The notes beneath the pieces were generated by a model, which did no database searches, was not told the origin of the DNA, and worked only from the letters and a program-made list of their open reading frames with translations. 36,960 nucleotides of DNA from CAZMGG01 sp964565715. Lineage in GTDB: Bacteria > Planctomycetota > UBA1135 > UBA2386. This document shows, piece by piece, positions 23,814 through 31,499 of the stretch; within the stretch, counting starts at the first letter, position 1; each line of letters opens with the position of its first letter. The translations under genes were made by a program, and so were the position numbers. The stretch spans positions 1-36,960 of the forward strand of contig CAZMGG010000048.1 in assembly GCA_964565715.1 (NCBI GenBank), given 5' to 3'.

Positions 23814-25037
23814 ATGCCGCCGAAGCCACTCGCCCTGCTCCTGCCGTTGCTCGTCGTGCCGCTGTCGGCCCAGGAACGGCCGGCGCCGCTGCCCACCGAC
23901 GCTGCCGCGTACCTGCCCGCCACACCCGGCACCGCCTGGGAGTGGCGGGTCTCGGTCACCGGCGGCAAGCAGGAGCAGCCCGATCGGGCGGTGACGGCGA
24001 TCGTGTGGGGCAGCGTGCCGGCGCAGAACGGCGGCGAGGGCGTGCAGATCGGCGAGCGGCACGGCAAACGGGTGAGCTGGAGCTACCAGCAGGCCACCGG
24101 TGACGGGCTTTACGAGCTGTCCAACGCCTACAAGGCCGGCATCCGCGGCGTGGGCGGCCGGCGGACCCGCTTGCTGCCGGCGCCGATCGGCAGCGAGACC
24201 CGCTGGGAATGGGAGGAGGTGACGCCGGTGCAGACCATGGCGGGCGCGCCGCAGCCCGATCCCGAGACCCTGAAGGTGCGCTACCGGTCCGAGCTGGTGG
24301 CGCTCGACGAATCCATCACGGTGCCGGCGGGAACCTACCGCACGCTGCACGTGCGGCAGCAGAGCGAGGGGCGCTGGGGCCGCAACACCACCGACTTCTT
24401 CTGGGCGCCGGGGGTGGGGCTGGTGCGGCAGGTGGACCGGCACGGCGAACGGGTGCAGACGCGGGAGCTGGTGGCGTTCCGGCCGGGCGCGGCGGCGCCG
24501 GCAACGGTGGATCGCGAGGCGGTGGCGCAGGCCTGGGCCGGCGACGATGTGCCCCTGGAGTGGCTGGAACGGGGTCACGAGGCCTGCTACCTGCACGGCG
24601 CGTTCGTGGTGGCGCGACCGCAGGACGGCGAGCCGCGCGGCGGCTGGTTCGACGGCCAGCGCGTGCACGACGTCCGGCCCGACGACGCCGCGTTCTGGAG
24701 CGAGCGGCTGCTGGCGATGGACCAGGACCTGCCGCCGATGCCGCAGGCACCCGCCAACGCGTTGCTCGACATCGACGAACGGGACGACATGGGCATCACG
24801 CTCGTGCTCGGCACCGCCGGCCGGCTGCAGGCGGCGTTGCGCGGTTGCAGCGAGGTCAAGTCGAGCGGCTCGCGCAGCGAGAGCGACCTGGCGGCAAGGG
24901 AGCGGAAGCTCCTGCTGGAGGTCTACCACGGCGCCCGGGACCGCGAGGGCAGGGCGGTGAAGCTCACGGTCACGGCGAGCGTGCGCGGCTCGCGCGTCAC
25001 CGAGCTGAAGGTCGAACAGGCGGCAAGGGACGGCTGA
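23814..25037 (+). CDS. Secreted protein of unknown function
   Basis: I do not recognise this 407-residue protein. It has a textbook signal peptide (KPLALLLPLLVVPLSAQ, cleavage after SAQ near residue 20). Residues 30-210 look like a beta-rich domain seen in many planctomycete periplasmic proteins: GTAWEWRVSVTGG, TRWEWEEV, VPAGTYRTLHVRQQS, DFFWAPGVGLVRQV. The VPAGTYRTL...WFAPGVGLVK-type pattern recalls DUF3108-like or TapB-like lipid-handling sandwiches, but I would not assign a function. The second half is helical and acidic. The ATG at 23814 has a strong Shine-Dalgarno, GGAGGA, 3 nt upstream. It converges on the Enzyme I-like gene. Confidence 0.75.
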   Translation: MPPKPLALLLPLLVVPLSAQERPAPLPTDAAAYLPATPGTAWEWRVSVTGGKQEQPDRAVTAIVWGSVPAQNGGEGVQIGERHGKRVSWSYQQATGDGLYELSNAYKAGIRGVGGRRTRLLPAPIGSETRWEWEEVTPVQTMAGAPQPDPETLKVRYRSELVALDESITVPAGTYRTLHVRQQSEGRWGRNTTDFFWAPGVGLVRQVDRHGERVQTRELVAFRPGAAAPATVDREAVAQAWAGDDVPLEWLERGHEACYLHGAFVVARPQDGEPRGGWFDGQRVHDVRPDDAAFWSERLLAMDQDLPPMPQAPANALLDIDERDDMGITLVLGTAGRLQAALRGCSEVKSSGSRSESDLAARERKLLLEVYHGARDREGRAVKLTVTASVRGSRVTELKVEQAARDG

Positions 25038-25052
25038 GGCGCGCCTCAGCCG
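25031..25052. terminator. 22-bp perfect palindrome covering both convergent stop codons
   Basis: CGGCTGAGGC / GCCTCAGCCG around a central GC forms a perfect palindrome. It contains the TGA of the secreted-protein gene (25035-25037) and the stop of the Enzyme I-like gene (TCA at 25046-25048). It could fold the 3' end of both transcripts and act as a bidirectional terminator, though no T-tract follows. Confidence 0.45.
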
Positions 25053-26770
25053 GTCTCGACGCCCATCAGCACCTTCTGCACGTCGAGGCTGCGCGGCGCC
25101 TCCAGCAGGCGCGCGGTGATGCGGCGGCACTCCTCCACCGAGTAGCGGCGCAGCACCTTCAGCAGGGCCTTCAGCCGCACCGGCGCGATGGCGAAGCTGC
25201 GGTAGCCGGCGCCGATGTGGAACGGCAGCCGCACCGGGTCGGCGGCGCTCTCGCCGAACAGGACCAGTTCCTTCTCCTGCTTGTCGGCCTCCTTGGCCAT
25301 CCGCGCCAGGAGCTCGAACAGGGCCGGGTGGACCATGTCGCGGTAGTCGCGCACGGCGGCGTTGTCGCGGTCGGCCGCCAGCAGGTGGGCCTGCAGGTCG
25401 TCGATCGCCACCACCGCGTAGTCGCACTCGTTGAGGATCGGCTGCAGCGCCATCGCCGCCACCGGCACCTCGATCACCGGCGCGATCTTCAGCTCGGCGG
25501 CGCACGGCACCTTCTGCTTGCGCAGCGCGAGACGCTCCTCGAGCACCGCCGCCTTCACCCGCTGCAGATCGGTGACGCTGGTCACGAACGGCACCAGCAG
25601 GCCGGTGTCGGCAGTGTCCGCCGCCGCTCGCAGGATCGCGCGGATCTGCAGGCGCAGGACATCCTGGTTGCGCAGGAGCCCGCGGACGCCGCGCATGCCC
25701 ATGGCGGGGTTGCGTTCCACCACCCGCAGGCTCGGGTCCAGGGTGCCGGCCGCCACGTCGAGCAGGCGGATGCCGACCCGCATGCCCTTGGGCTGCCGGA
25801 GCACCTCCTGATAGTGGGCGACCAGGGCGTCCTCGGACGGCCGTTCCTTGTCGACCAGGAACAGCAGCTCGGTGCGGTAGAGCCCGACGCCGGACAGGCC
25901 GAAGGTCCGCGCCAGCTCGACCTCGCCGACGCTGCCGCCGGACGCGGTGAGCAGCACCGCCACGCCGTCGCGGGTGGCGTGGCGCGGCGCGTCGTCCGGC
26001 GCCTGGGAACGCACGCTCTTCCAGCGCTGCGCCGCCGCGGTGTAGTCGTGCAGCAGCCGTTCGTCGGGCCGGGTGCGCAGTTCGCCGGCGCCGGCGTCGA
26101 CCACCACCACGTCGCCGTCGCGCACCAGCCGCGGCAGGTCGCGGATGCCGGTCAGGGTCGGGATGCCCATGCCGCGGGCCAGGATCGCGGCGTGGGAGCT
26201 GATGCCGCCCTCCTCGGCGACGATGCCGTCGACCCGCTCGTTGTCCAGGTTGAACATGTCGGCGGTGGTGAGCCGCCGGGCGGCGAGGATGTAGGGACCG
26301 CTGGGCGCCGGCCGGGCGGCGGTGCGGGGGCCGGCCTCGGCCAGGTTGCGCTGCAGGCGCGTGGCGACGTCGCGCAGGTCGCTGGCCCGGCGCCGCATCG
26401 CCTCGCTCTCGACGAGCTGGAAGATGCGGTCGTACTTCTCGAACACCAGCTTCACCGCCTCGCGCACCGCGAAGCGTTCCTGCATGACCTGATTCTCGAT
26501 CTCGGTGACGAACACCGGGTCGGACAGGCAGGCGATCTGGGCGTCGAAGATGCGCAACTCGCTCTCGCCGAGCGTCGCGGCCTGCTTCTGCTTGATCTCC
26601 TCGATCTGCGACCGGCTGCGCTGCAGCGCCTCGCGCAGGCGATTGAGCTCGTCCTCGATCTGGTCGCTGGCGATGCGCGGCTCGTAGCCGCCCTCGTCGT
26701 CGTAGCCGCGCAGCAGGACCGGTCCGACCGCGACGCCCGGCGCCACCGCCTCGCCCCGATGGATGTTCAC
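25046..26770 (-). CDS. ptsI: Phosphoenolpyruvate-protein phosphotransferase (PTS Enzyme I)-like
   Basis: This 574-residue protein matches Enzyme I from end to end in length. It has an N-terminal HPr-binding and helical domain, then the phospho-histidine motif GGISSHAAILARGMGIP with H193, and a PEP-binding TIM barrel with GVGLYRTELLF, RNPAMGMRGVR, LLVPFVTSV and PVIEVPVAAM. The catalytic Cys that usually sits in CGExA is replaced by Phe (LFGESAADP, F505), and TNDLTQY reads IDDLQAHLL. PEP turnover may be altered, and a regulatory rather than sugar-transport role is likely, as no HPr or permease gene is nearby. The start is GTG at 26770, with GAGGTG as Shine-Dalgarno. The gene symbol marks similarity only. 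Confidence 0.85.
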   Translation of the reverse strand: MNIHRGEAVAPGVAVGPVLLRGYDDEGGYEPRIASDQIEDELNRLREALQRSRSQIEEIKQKQAATLGESELRIFDAQIACLSDPVFVTEIENQVMQERFAVREAVKLVFEKYDRIFQLVESEAMRRRASDLRDVATRLQRNLAEAGPRTAARPAPSGPYILAARRLTTADMFNLDNERVDGIVAEEGGISSHAAILARGMGIPTLTGIRDLPRLVRDGDVVVVDAGAGELRTRPDERLLHDYTAAAQRWKSVRSQAPDDAPRHATRDGVAVLLTASGGSVGEVELARTFGLSGVGLYRTELLFLVDKERPSEDALVAHYQEVLRQPKGMRVGIRLLDVAAGTLDPSLRVVERNPAMGMRGVRGLLRNQDVLRLQIRAILRAAADTADTGLLVPFVTSVTDLQRVKAAVLEERLALRKQKVPCAAELKIAPVIEVPVAAMALQPILNECDYAVVAIDDLQAHLLAADRDNAAVRDYRDMVHPALFELLARMAKEADKQEKELVLFGESAADPVRLPFHIGAGYRSFAIAPVRLKALLKVLRRYSVEECRRITARLLEAPRSLDVQKVLMGVETG

Positions 26771-26996
26771 GACGACACCTCGGCGGACGGAATGGAACGG
26801 GAGCGGGATGGCGGCGGCATGCGGCTTCGGCGTTGCGGAACGTTGGGGTCGGCCGCAAAGATCCACGGCGGCCCGGTCCGATGCCAGCACAAGCCGGCCG
26901 GCGTGGCGGTGCCGGCTGTGGCGCGTGCCCCGGTTTCCGGGTAGACCATGCGGGCCAGCGATGCGGGTGGACCCTGCATCCACACCACCGAAACCG

Positions 26997-27839
26997 ATGG
27001 GAATCCATCCGACCGCCGTTGTCGCCCCGGGCGCCGAGCTCGGCCAGGACGTCGTGATCGGTCCGTACTGCACGGTGGGCCCGCGGGCCCGGATCGGCGC
27101 CCGCACGTTCCTGCAGTCGCACGTGGTGGTCGACGGCGACACCTGGATCGGCGAGGACTGCGAGATCTATCCGTTCGCGGTGATCGGCACCCTCCCCCAG
27201 GACAAGAAGCTCAAGCCCGGCGAGGCCGGCGGGCGGCTGCGGATCGGCAAGGCCAACAAGATCCGGGAGCACGCCACCATCCACGGCGGCACCGCCCACG
27301 GCTCGGGCACCACCACGGTCGGCGACCACAACATGCTGCTGGTGGGCTGCCACATCGGCCACGACGCCACGGTCGGCAGCAACGTGGTGTTCACCAACGG
27401 CGCCATGGCCGCCGGCCACACCTGGATCGGCGACCGCGCCATCCTGGGCGCGATGGTCGGCGTCCATCAGTTCGCCCGGGTCGGACCGATGGCGATGGTC
27501 GGCGCCGGCGCCATGCTGTCGCACGACGCGCCCCCCTTCGCCCTGGTGCAGGGCGACCGCGCCCGGCTGGTCGGCGTGAACCTGATCGGCCTGCACCGCA
27601 GCGGCCACTCGGCGGAGCAGTCGGCGAACGTCAAGCGCGCCTACCGCCTGCTGTTCTGGCGGCCCGGCAAGCTGCAGGAGAAGGTCGAGGCGCTGCGCGC
27701 CTCGCCGCTCGGCGAGGACCCGCTCTGCCGGACGATCCTGGACTTCGTGTCGGGCAGCAAGCGCGGCGTGTGCATGCCGCGGAGCCGCCGGGTGGGCGCC
27801 GGCGAGGGGCGGGAAGCGGCCGATGCGGGTGCCTACTAG
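26997..27839 (+). CDS. lpxA: Acyl-ACP-UDP-N-acetylglucosamine O-acyltransferase
   Basis: This 280-residue protein builds the left-handed beta helix of LpxA, the first step of lipid A synthesis. It shows hexapeptide repeats from IHPTAVVAPGAELG onward, the LpxA-specific GTLPQDKKL loop near residue 63, IREHATIHGGT, and the catalytic His region CHIGHDATVG near residue 121. The C-terminal helical part carries NLIGLHRSGHS, matching the NxxGLxRxG motif. The ATG at 26997 fits the family's usual M-x-I-H-P-T-A start; the in-frame ATG at 26961 would add 12 residues. No other lpx gene is adjacent. It overlaps the next gene by 17 nt. Confidence 0.92.
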   Translation: MGIHPTAVVAPGAELGQDVVIGPYCTVGPRARIGARTFLQSHVVVDGDTWIGEDCEIYPFAVIGTLPQDKKLKPGEAGGRLRIGKANKIREHATIHGGTAHGSGTTTVGDHNMLLVGCHIGHDATVGSNVVFTNGAMAAGHTWIGDRAILGAMVGVHQFARVGPMAMVGAGAMLSHDAPPFALVQGDRARLVGVNLIGLHRSGHSAEQSANVKRAYRLLFWRPGKLQEKVEALRASPLGEDPLCRTILDFVSGSKRGVCMPRSRRVGAGEGREAADAGAY

Positions 27840-29244
27840 CCGCCGCGACCTGGCCGGGGTGCTGGCCAGCGTCCTGGCCTGCACGGCCCCGATCTTCGCC
27901 CAATCGCCGCCGCCCGCCGACGCGCCGCTGACGTTCACCGCCCCGGACGGCAGCCGCTTCCACCTCATCGCCCGGCCCGGCCTGCCGGTGGTGCACTGGG
28001 CGATCGCCACGCCCGCCGGCCCCCAGGAGGACCCGCCCGGCCTCGAAGGCCTGGCGGTGACCTGTGTGCAGGCCTCACTGCACGGCACGTTCCGCACCGG
28101 CAGCCGGGACCGGGATGGCGAGCTGGCCGCCCTGGAAGCCCTGGACCGCGCGGCGCAATCCGGCGATCCCACCGCGCTCGCCGGCGCCCGCATCGCCGCC
28201 GACGACCTCGCCGATCGGCGGGCCTTCCGCCGCTCGCTGGCGGCAGCACCGACCAGTGACCTCACCGTCGACGACTTCGGCGCCGCCGTCGTGGTGTCGT
28301 TCCGCACGACGCCGGCGGCGCTGGCCCACGTGGCGGAACTGCTGGTCGAACGACGGGAGGACAACGCCCTGCGCCACCTGGTCGGCGAATGGCAGCGCCG
28401 GCTGGAGCTCACCGAGGTGAACCGCCAGCAGACGCCGTTCTGGGCCCTGCGCGCCGAAGCCTTCGCCCTGGCCTATCCCGGCCACCCGCTGGCCCGCACC
28501 GGCGAAGTGCCGCCGCCGGCCACGCTGCCGGCGCGGGCCGTCGCCCGTGAGGTGTGGCTGCGCACCCAGCGCCCGGACCGCACGGTCCACGTGCTGCTCG
28601 GCGACTTCGAGCCGGGCGAGGCCCGCGCGGTCCTGGAACGCGCCTTCGCGCGCACCGGCCTGCAGGCGCCGGTGCTGCCCGTGCCGGCGGTGCGCGGCGG
28701 CAGCGCCACCCGCAGTTCGACGATCCCCGGCCCAAGCGGCGCGGCCGCGGTGGTGGCCTTCCGCCTGCGCGGCGACGAGAGCCCGGACCTGCTCGAGGTG
28801 CTGCGGCGCTGGCTCAGCCCGGGCCCTGGCACGTTCCTCGCCGCCGAACTGCAGCGGCGCGGCATCACCGACGTGACCGTCGCGTGCGGTCTGCAGCAGC
28901 CCGGTCTGGGCAATCCGGGCCTGCTGCTGCTCGAACTCAGCAGCAACGCCGCCGGCCGTGACCTGGGGGCGCTGGCCCTCGAACTGGCCCGCGCCGCCGC
29001 CGCCGCCAGGCCCTCGGTCGCCGATGTCCGCTCCGCCCACGGCTGGTACCTGGCGCAGTGGGAACGGGACACCCGCGGCAGCCGGTCGCTGGCCGCGACG
29101 CTGGCGCTGGCGGCGATCCGCCGCGGCGACACCGCACCACAGGAGCCCGCCGCGACGCCGCCGACGCCGGCGCAGATGGCCGAGTTGCTCGGCCGTGTCT
29201 TCGGCCGCGCACCGGACGCCGTGGTGCAGAGGCAGGCCCGATGA
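27823..29244 (+). CDS. M16-like (peptidase-fold) exported protein lacking the zinc motif, first of a pair
   Basis: This 473-residue protein has a Tat-like signal (T-S-R-R-D-L-A-G, then ACTAPIFAQ). The rest follows the M16B layout: F-T-A-P-D-G-S-R-F-H-L-I at about 38-49, a GLEGLAVTCV stretch where HxxEH should be, then FYxG-like and barrel strands (AAVVAFRLRG near 306). The zinc-binding His and Glu are absent (PPGLEGLAVTCVQASLHG, about 71-88), so it should not be a protease. In many bacteria an inactive M16 protein pairs with an active one; here the next gene also lacks the motif. The ATG at 27823 lies inside the end of lpxA. Confidence 0.75.
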   Translation: MRVPTSRRDLAGVLASVLACTAPIFAQSPPPADAPLTFTAPDGSRFHLIARPGLPVVHWAIATPAGPQEDPPGLEGLAVTCVQASLHGTFRTGSRDRDGELAALEALDRAAQSGDPTALAGARIAADDLADRRAFRRSLAAAPTSDLTVDDFGAAVVVSFRTTPAALAHVAELLVERREDNALRHLVGEWQRRLELTEVNRQQTPFWALRAEAFALAYPGHPLARTGEVPPPATLPARAVAREVWLRTQRPDRTVHVLLGDFEPGEARAVLERAFARTGLQAPVLPVPAVRGGSATRSSTIPGPSGAAAVVAFRLRGDESPDLLEVLRRWLSPGPGTFLAAELQRRGITDVTVACGLQQPGLGNPGLLLLELSSNAAGRDLGALALELARAAAAARPSVADVRSAHGWYLAQWERDTRGSRSLAATLALAAIRRGDTAPQEPAATPPTPAQMAELLGRVFGRAPDAVVQRQAR

Positions 29245-31358
29245 AGCCACCCGCGAAGCCTTTGCCGCGGCGGGCGTTCCTGGCCCTGATCGCGCTCGCC
29301 GCCTGCGGCGGGCCGCCTCGCGCGGTGCCGCAGCCACCGACGCCGACACCGGCACCGGCCGACCCGCAACCGGCGCCGCCGGTCACCCCGCCCGCGCCGC
29401 AGCCGGCCGCCACCACGGCCAACCGTCCGGGCCCCCTGCACAACCGCCTGCCGAACGGCCTCAACGTGCTGGTCTATCCCGGCCATGACCCGCGGGAACA
29501 CGCCGAGATCGCGTTCGGCTTCCTCGGCGGCCACGCCGCCGCCCGGGCCGGCACCGCCGATCTCGCCGCCGAGACGCTGGTGGGCCTGGGCGACAGCAGC
29601 GCCGGCCGACCGGCCCTGCGGCAGCGGCTCATCGACCTCGGCGGCGGCAGTTCGGTGCAGCTCGGCCCCAGTTCGCTGTGGCTGAGCCTGCGGGTGCCGC
29701 AGGCGGCCTTGCGCCCGGCCCTGATGGCGCTGCGCGCCGCGCTCGATGCTGGCCCCACGGCCGGCCGCGCCCCGCTCGAACGGCTGCGCGACGAGCTGGT
29801 GGCGCGGCGCATCGCCGAACTCTGGGTCCTGCCGATCGAGGGCATCGTCGGCCGCCTCCTGCTGGGCGATCCGAGCCCGGCCGAACACCTGCGCGACCTG
29901 CAGGACCGCGATCCGACCGACGTGGTCCTCTACCTGGCCCGGCTGTGCCGTCCCGACGGCGCGGTCCTGGCCATCCGCGGCGCCGCCGACGCCGCCGGGC
30001 TGGGCCGGGCGGCGGTGGAGACCCTGGGCACCTGGCAACCGGGACCGCCGCCACCGGCCGGGCCGCCGGCCGCGACACCGGCCCGGCCGAAGGGGATCTA
30101 CTGGGCCGCCGCGCCGGCGCCGCGTTGCCGCGCCGGCCTGATCCTGCCGTTGCCGCATCCGCGGGATCCGCACGCCGTCGCCCTGCAGATGCTGCTGGAC
30201 TGCCTGACCATGGACGGCATCGGCGGCCGGCTCGAGCGGATGCTGGCGGATGCCCGGGTGGCCGCGCTCCCGCTGCGGGCGACGACCGCCGATCGCGTCG
30301 AGCAGGCCGCGCTCGTGCTGCAGTTCGAAGGCACCCCCGACGAGGTCGGCCGCGTCTGGCGGGCCGCCCAGAAGGCCCGCCAGTCCCTGCGCGACGTCCC
30401 GCCCAACGAGTCCGAACTGCGGCTGGCCTTGCAGCGCAGCCGGCTCAGCATGTTCCGCCGGGACGATGGCGACGGCGGCCTGCGCGCCATCGCCAGCCGG
30501 GCGCTGGCCGGGGAGCACCTCGCCGAACGGCTGCGCGCCCTGGCCGCGGCGCCGCCCGCCGGCTCGGCCGCCCTGCGCGACGCCACTGACGCCTTCCTGG
30601 CCGAACCCATGGCCCTGGTGGTGCTCGGCGGCGTGCCGCCGGCCGATCTCGCCGCCGAGGTGACCGCCATCGACCTCCTGCCGGACAGCGTGTTGCGGCA
30701 GATGCAGGGCGGGCCGGTGGCCGACCACGCCGCGGCCGACGCCGCCATCGCCGCCGCGGTGGAGGCGGTGGGCGGCCGCCAGCGCCTGGAACGCCTGCAG
30801 GGCTATCGCGGCGCCGCCCGGCTTCGCACCGACAGCGGCGAAGCCTCGATGGAGATCGACTGGCATCAGCCCGACCGCCTGACCCGCAAGACCACCGTGC
30901 TGCGCGGCACGGTGATCGCGACCCTGGACGGCGGCAAGGCCAGCGAGACCGAGGGCGACCAGACCCGCCCGCTCAACCCGGCCCAGGCGGCGTTCCTGCG
31001 CCGCGAGGCCGCACGGCATCCGACCCTGCTCCTGGCGGCCGCCCTGCGCGGCGAACTCCGCTTCGCCTTCGTCGCCGTGCGGCGGGTCCAGGACCGCGAC
31101 GTCGCCATCCTCGAAGCGGTCGGCGGCGGCTTCGACCGGCTGCGGTTGCAGATCGACCAGGAATCGCACCTGGTGCGTGCGGTGGAGTGCTGGGAGGCGA
31201 CCCCCGACGGCCTGCCCCGGCACCTGCTCGAGTCCTGGTCCGACTACCGGCGGGCCGGCGGCCTGCGGCTGCCGTTCCGGATGGAACGGATCGTCGACGA
31301 CGGGGTGAGCCGGGTGGAAGCGACCTGGACCGTCTGCGAGCCGGTCGCGACGCGCTGA
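29241..31358 (+). CDS. M16-like lipoprotein lacking the zinc motif, with a LolA-like C-terminal region
   Basis: This 705-residue protein starts at the ATG at 29241 (ATGA overlap with the previous stop). It has a Tat-like lipoprotein signal (P-R-R-A-F-L-A-L-I-A-L-A-A-C, lipidated C22). A Pro-rich linker of about 40 residues follows. Residues 67-480 look like two M16 halves: LPNGLNVLVYPG and AEIAFGFLGG at the start, then GTADLAAETLVG where HxxEH is expected. Residues 495-705 differ: an EAVGGRQRLERLQGYRGAARL opening and a beta-rich stretch with ILEAVGGGFDRLRLQID and ESWSDYRRAGGLRLPFRMER, as in LolA/LolB-like outer-membrane lipoprotein-sorting folds. It may assist envelope protein or lipoprotein handling as a non-catalytic partner of its neighbour. 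Confidence 0.75.
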   Translation: MKPPAKPLPRRAFLALIALAACGGPPRAVPQPPTPTPAPADPQPAPPVTPPAPQPAATTANRPGPLHNRLPNGLNVLVYPGHDPREHAEIAFGFLGGHAAARAGTADLAAETLVGLGDSSAGRPALRQRLIDLGGGSSVQLGPSSLWLSLRVPQAALRPALMALRAALDAGPTAGRAPLERLRDELVARRIAELWVLPIEGIVGRLLLGDPSPAEHLRDLQDRDPTDVVLYLARLCRPDGAVLAIRGAADAAGLGRAAVETLGTWQPGPPPPAGPPAATPARPKGIYWAAAPAPRCRAGLILPLPHPRDPHAVALQMLLDCLTMDGIGGRLERMLADARVAALPLRATTADRVEQAALVLQFEGTPDEVGRVWRAAQKARQSLRDVPPNESELRLALQRSRLSMFRRDDGDGGLRAIASRALAGEHLAERLRALAAAPPAGSAALRDATDAFLAEPMALVVLGGVPPADLAAEVTAIDLLPDSVLRQMQGGPVADHAAADAAIAAAVEAVGGRQRLERLQGYRGAARLRTDSGEASMEIDWHQPDRLTRKTTVLRGTVIATLDGGKASETEGDQTRPLNPAQAAFLRREAARHPTLLLAAALRGELRFAFVAVRRVQDRDVAILEAVGGGFDRLRLQIDQESHLVRAVECWEATPDGLPRHLLESWSDYRRAGGLRLPFRMERIVDDGVSRVEATWTVCEPVATR

Positions 31359-31499
31359 GCCCTGGCGACCACGGCGGGCCGAAAAACCCTCCGAAAATCG
31401 TGCGATCCCGGGGGCATCCTCGCCCCGCCGCGGCCGCGCCGGGGTTAGCCTTCCCCGCCTGCCTGCCCGGTCCATGCCCCACCGAGCTCCAGTTCTTCC

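Noticed and set aside
23703..28412. A 1569-codon open frame on the minus strand
   Set aside because: It crosses several well-supported genes (glycosylase, secreted protein, Enzyme I, lpxA) and has the Arg/Ala/Gly/Pro-rich low-complexity make-up of an antisense frame in GC-rich DNA.
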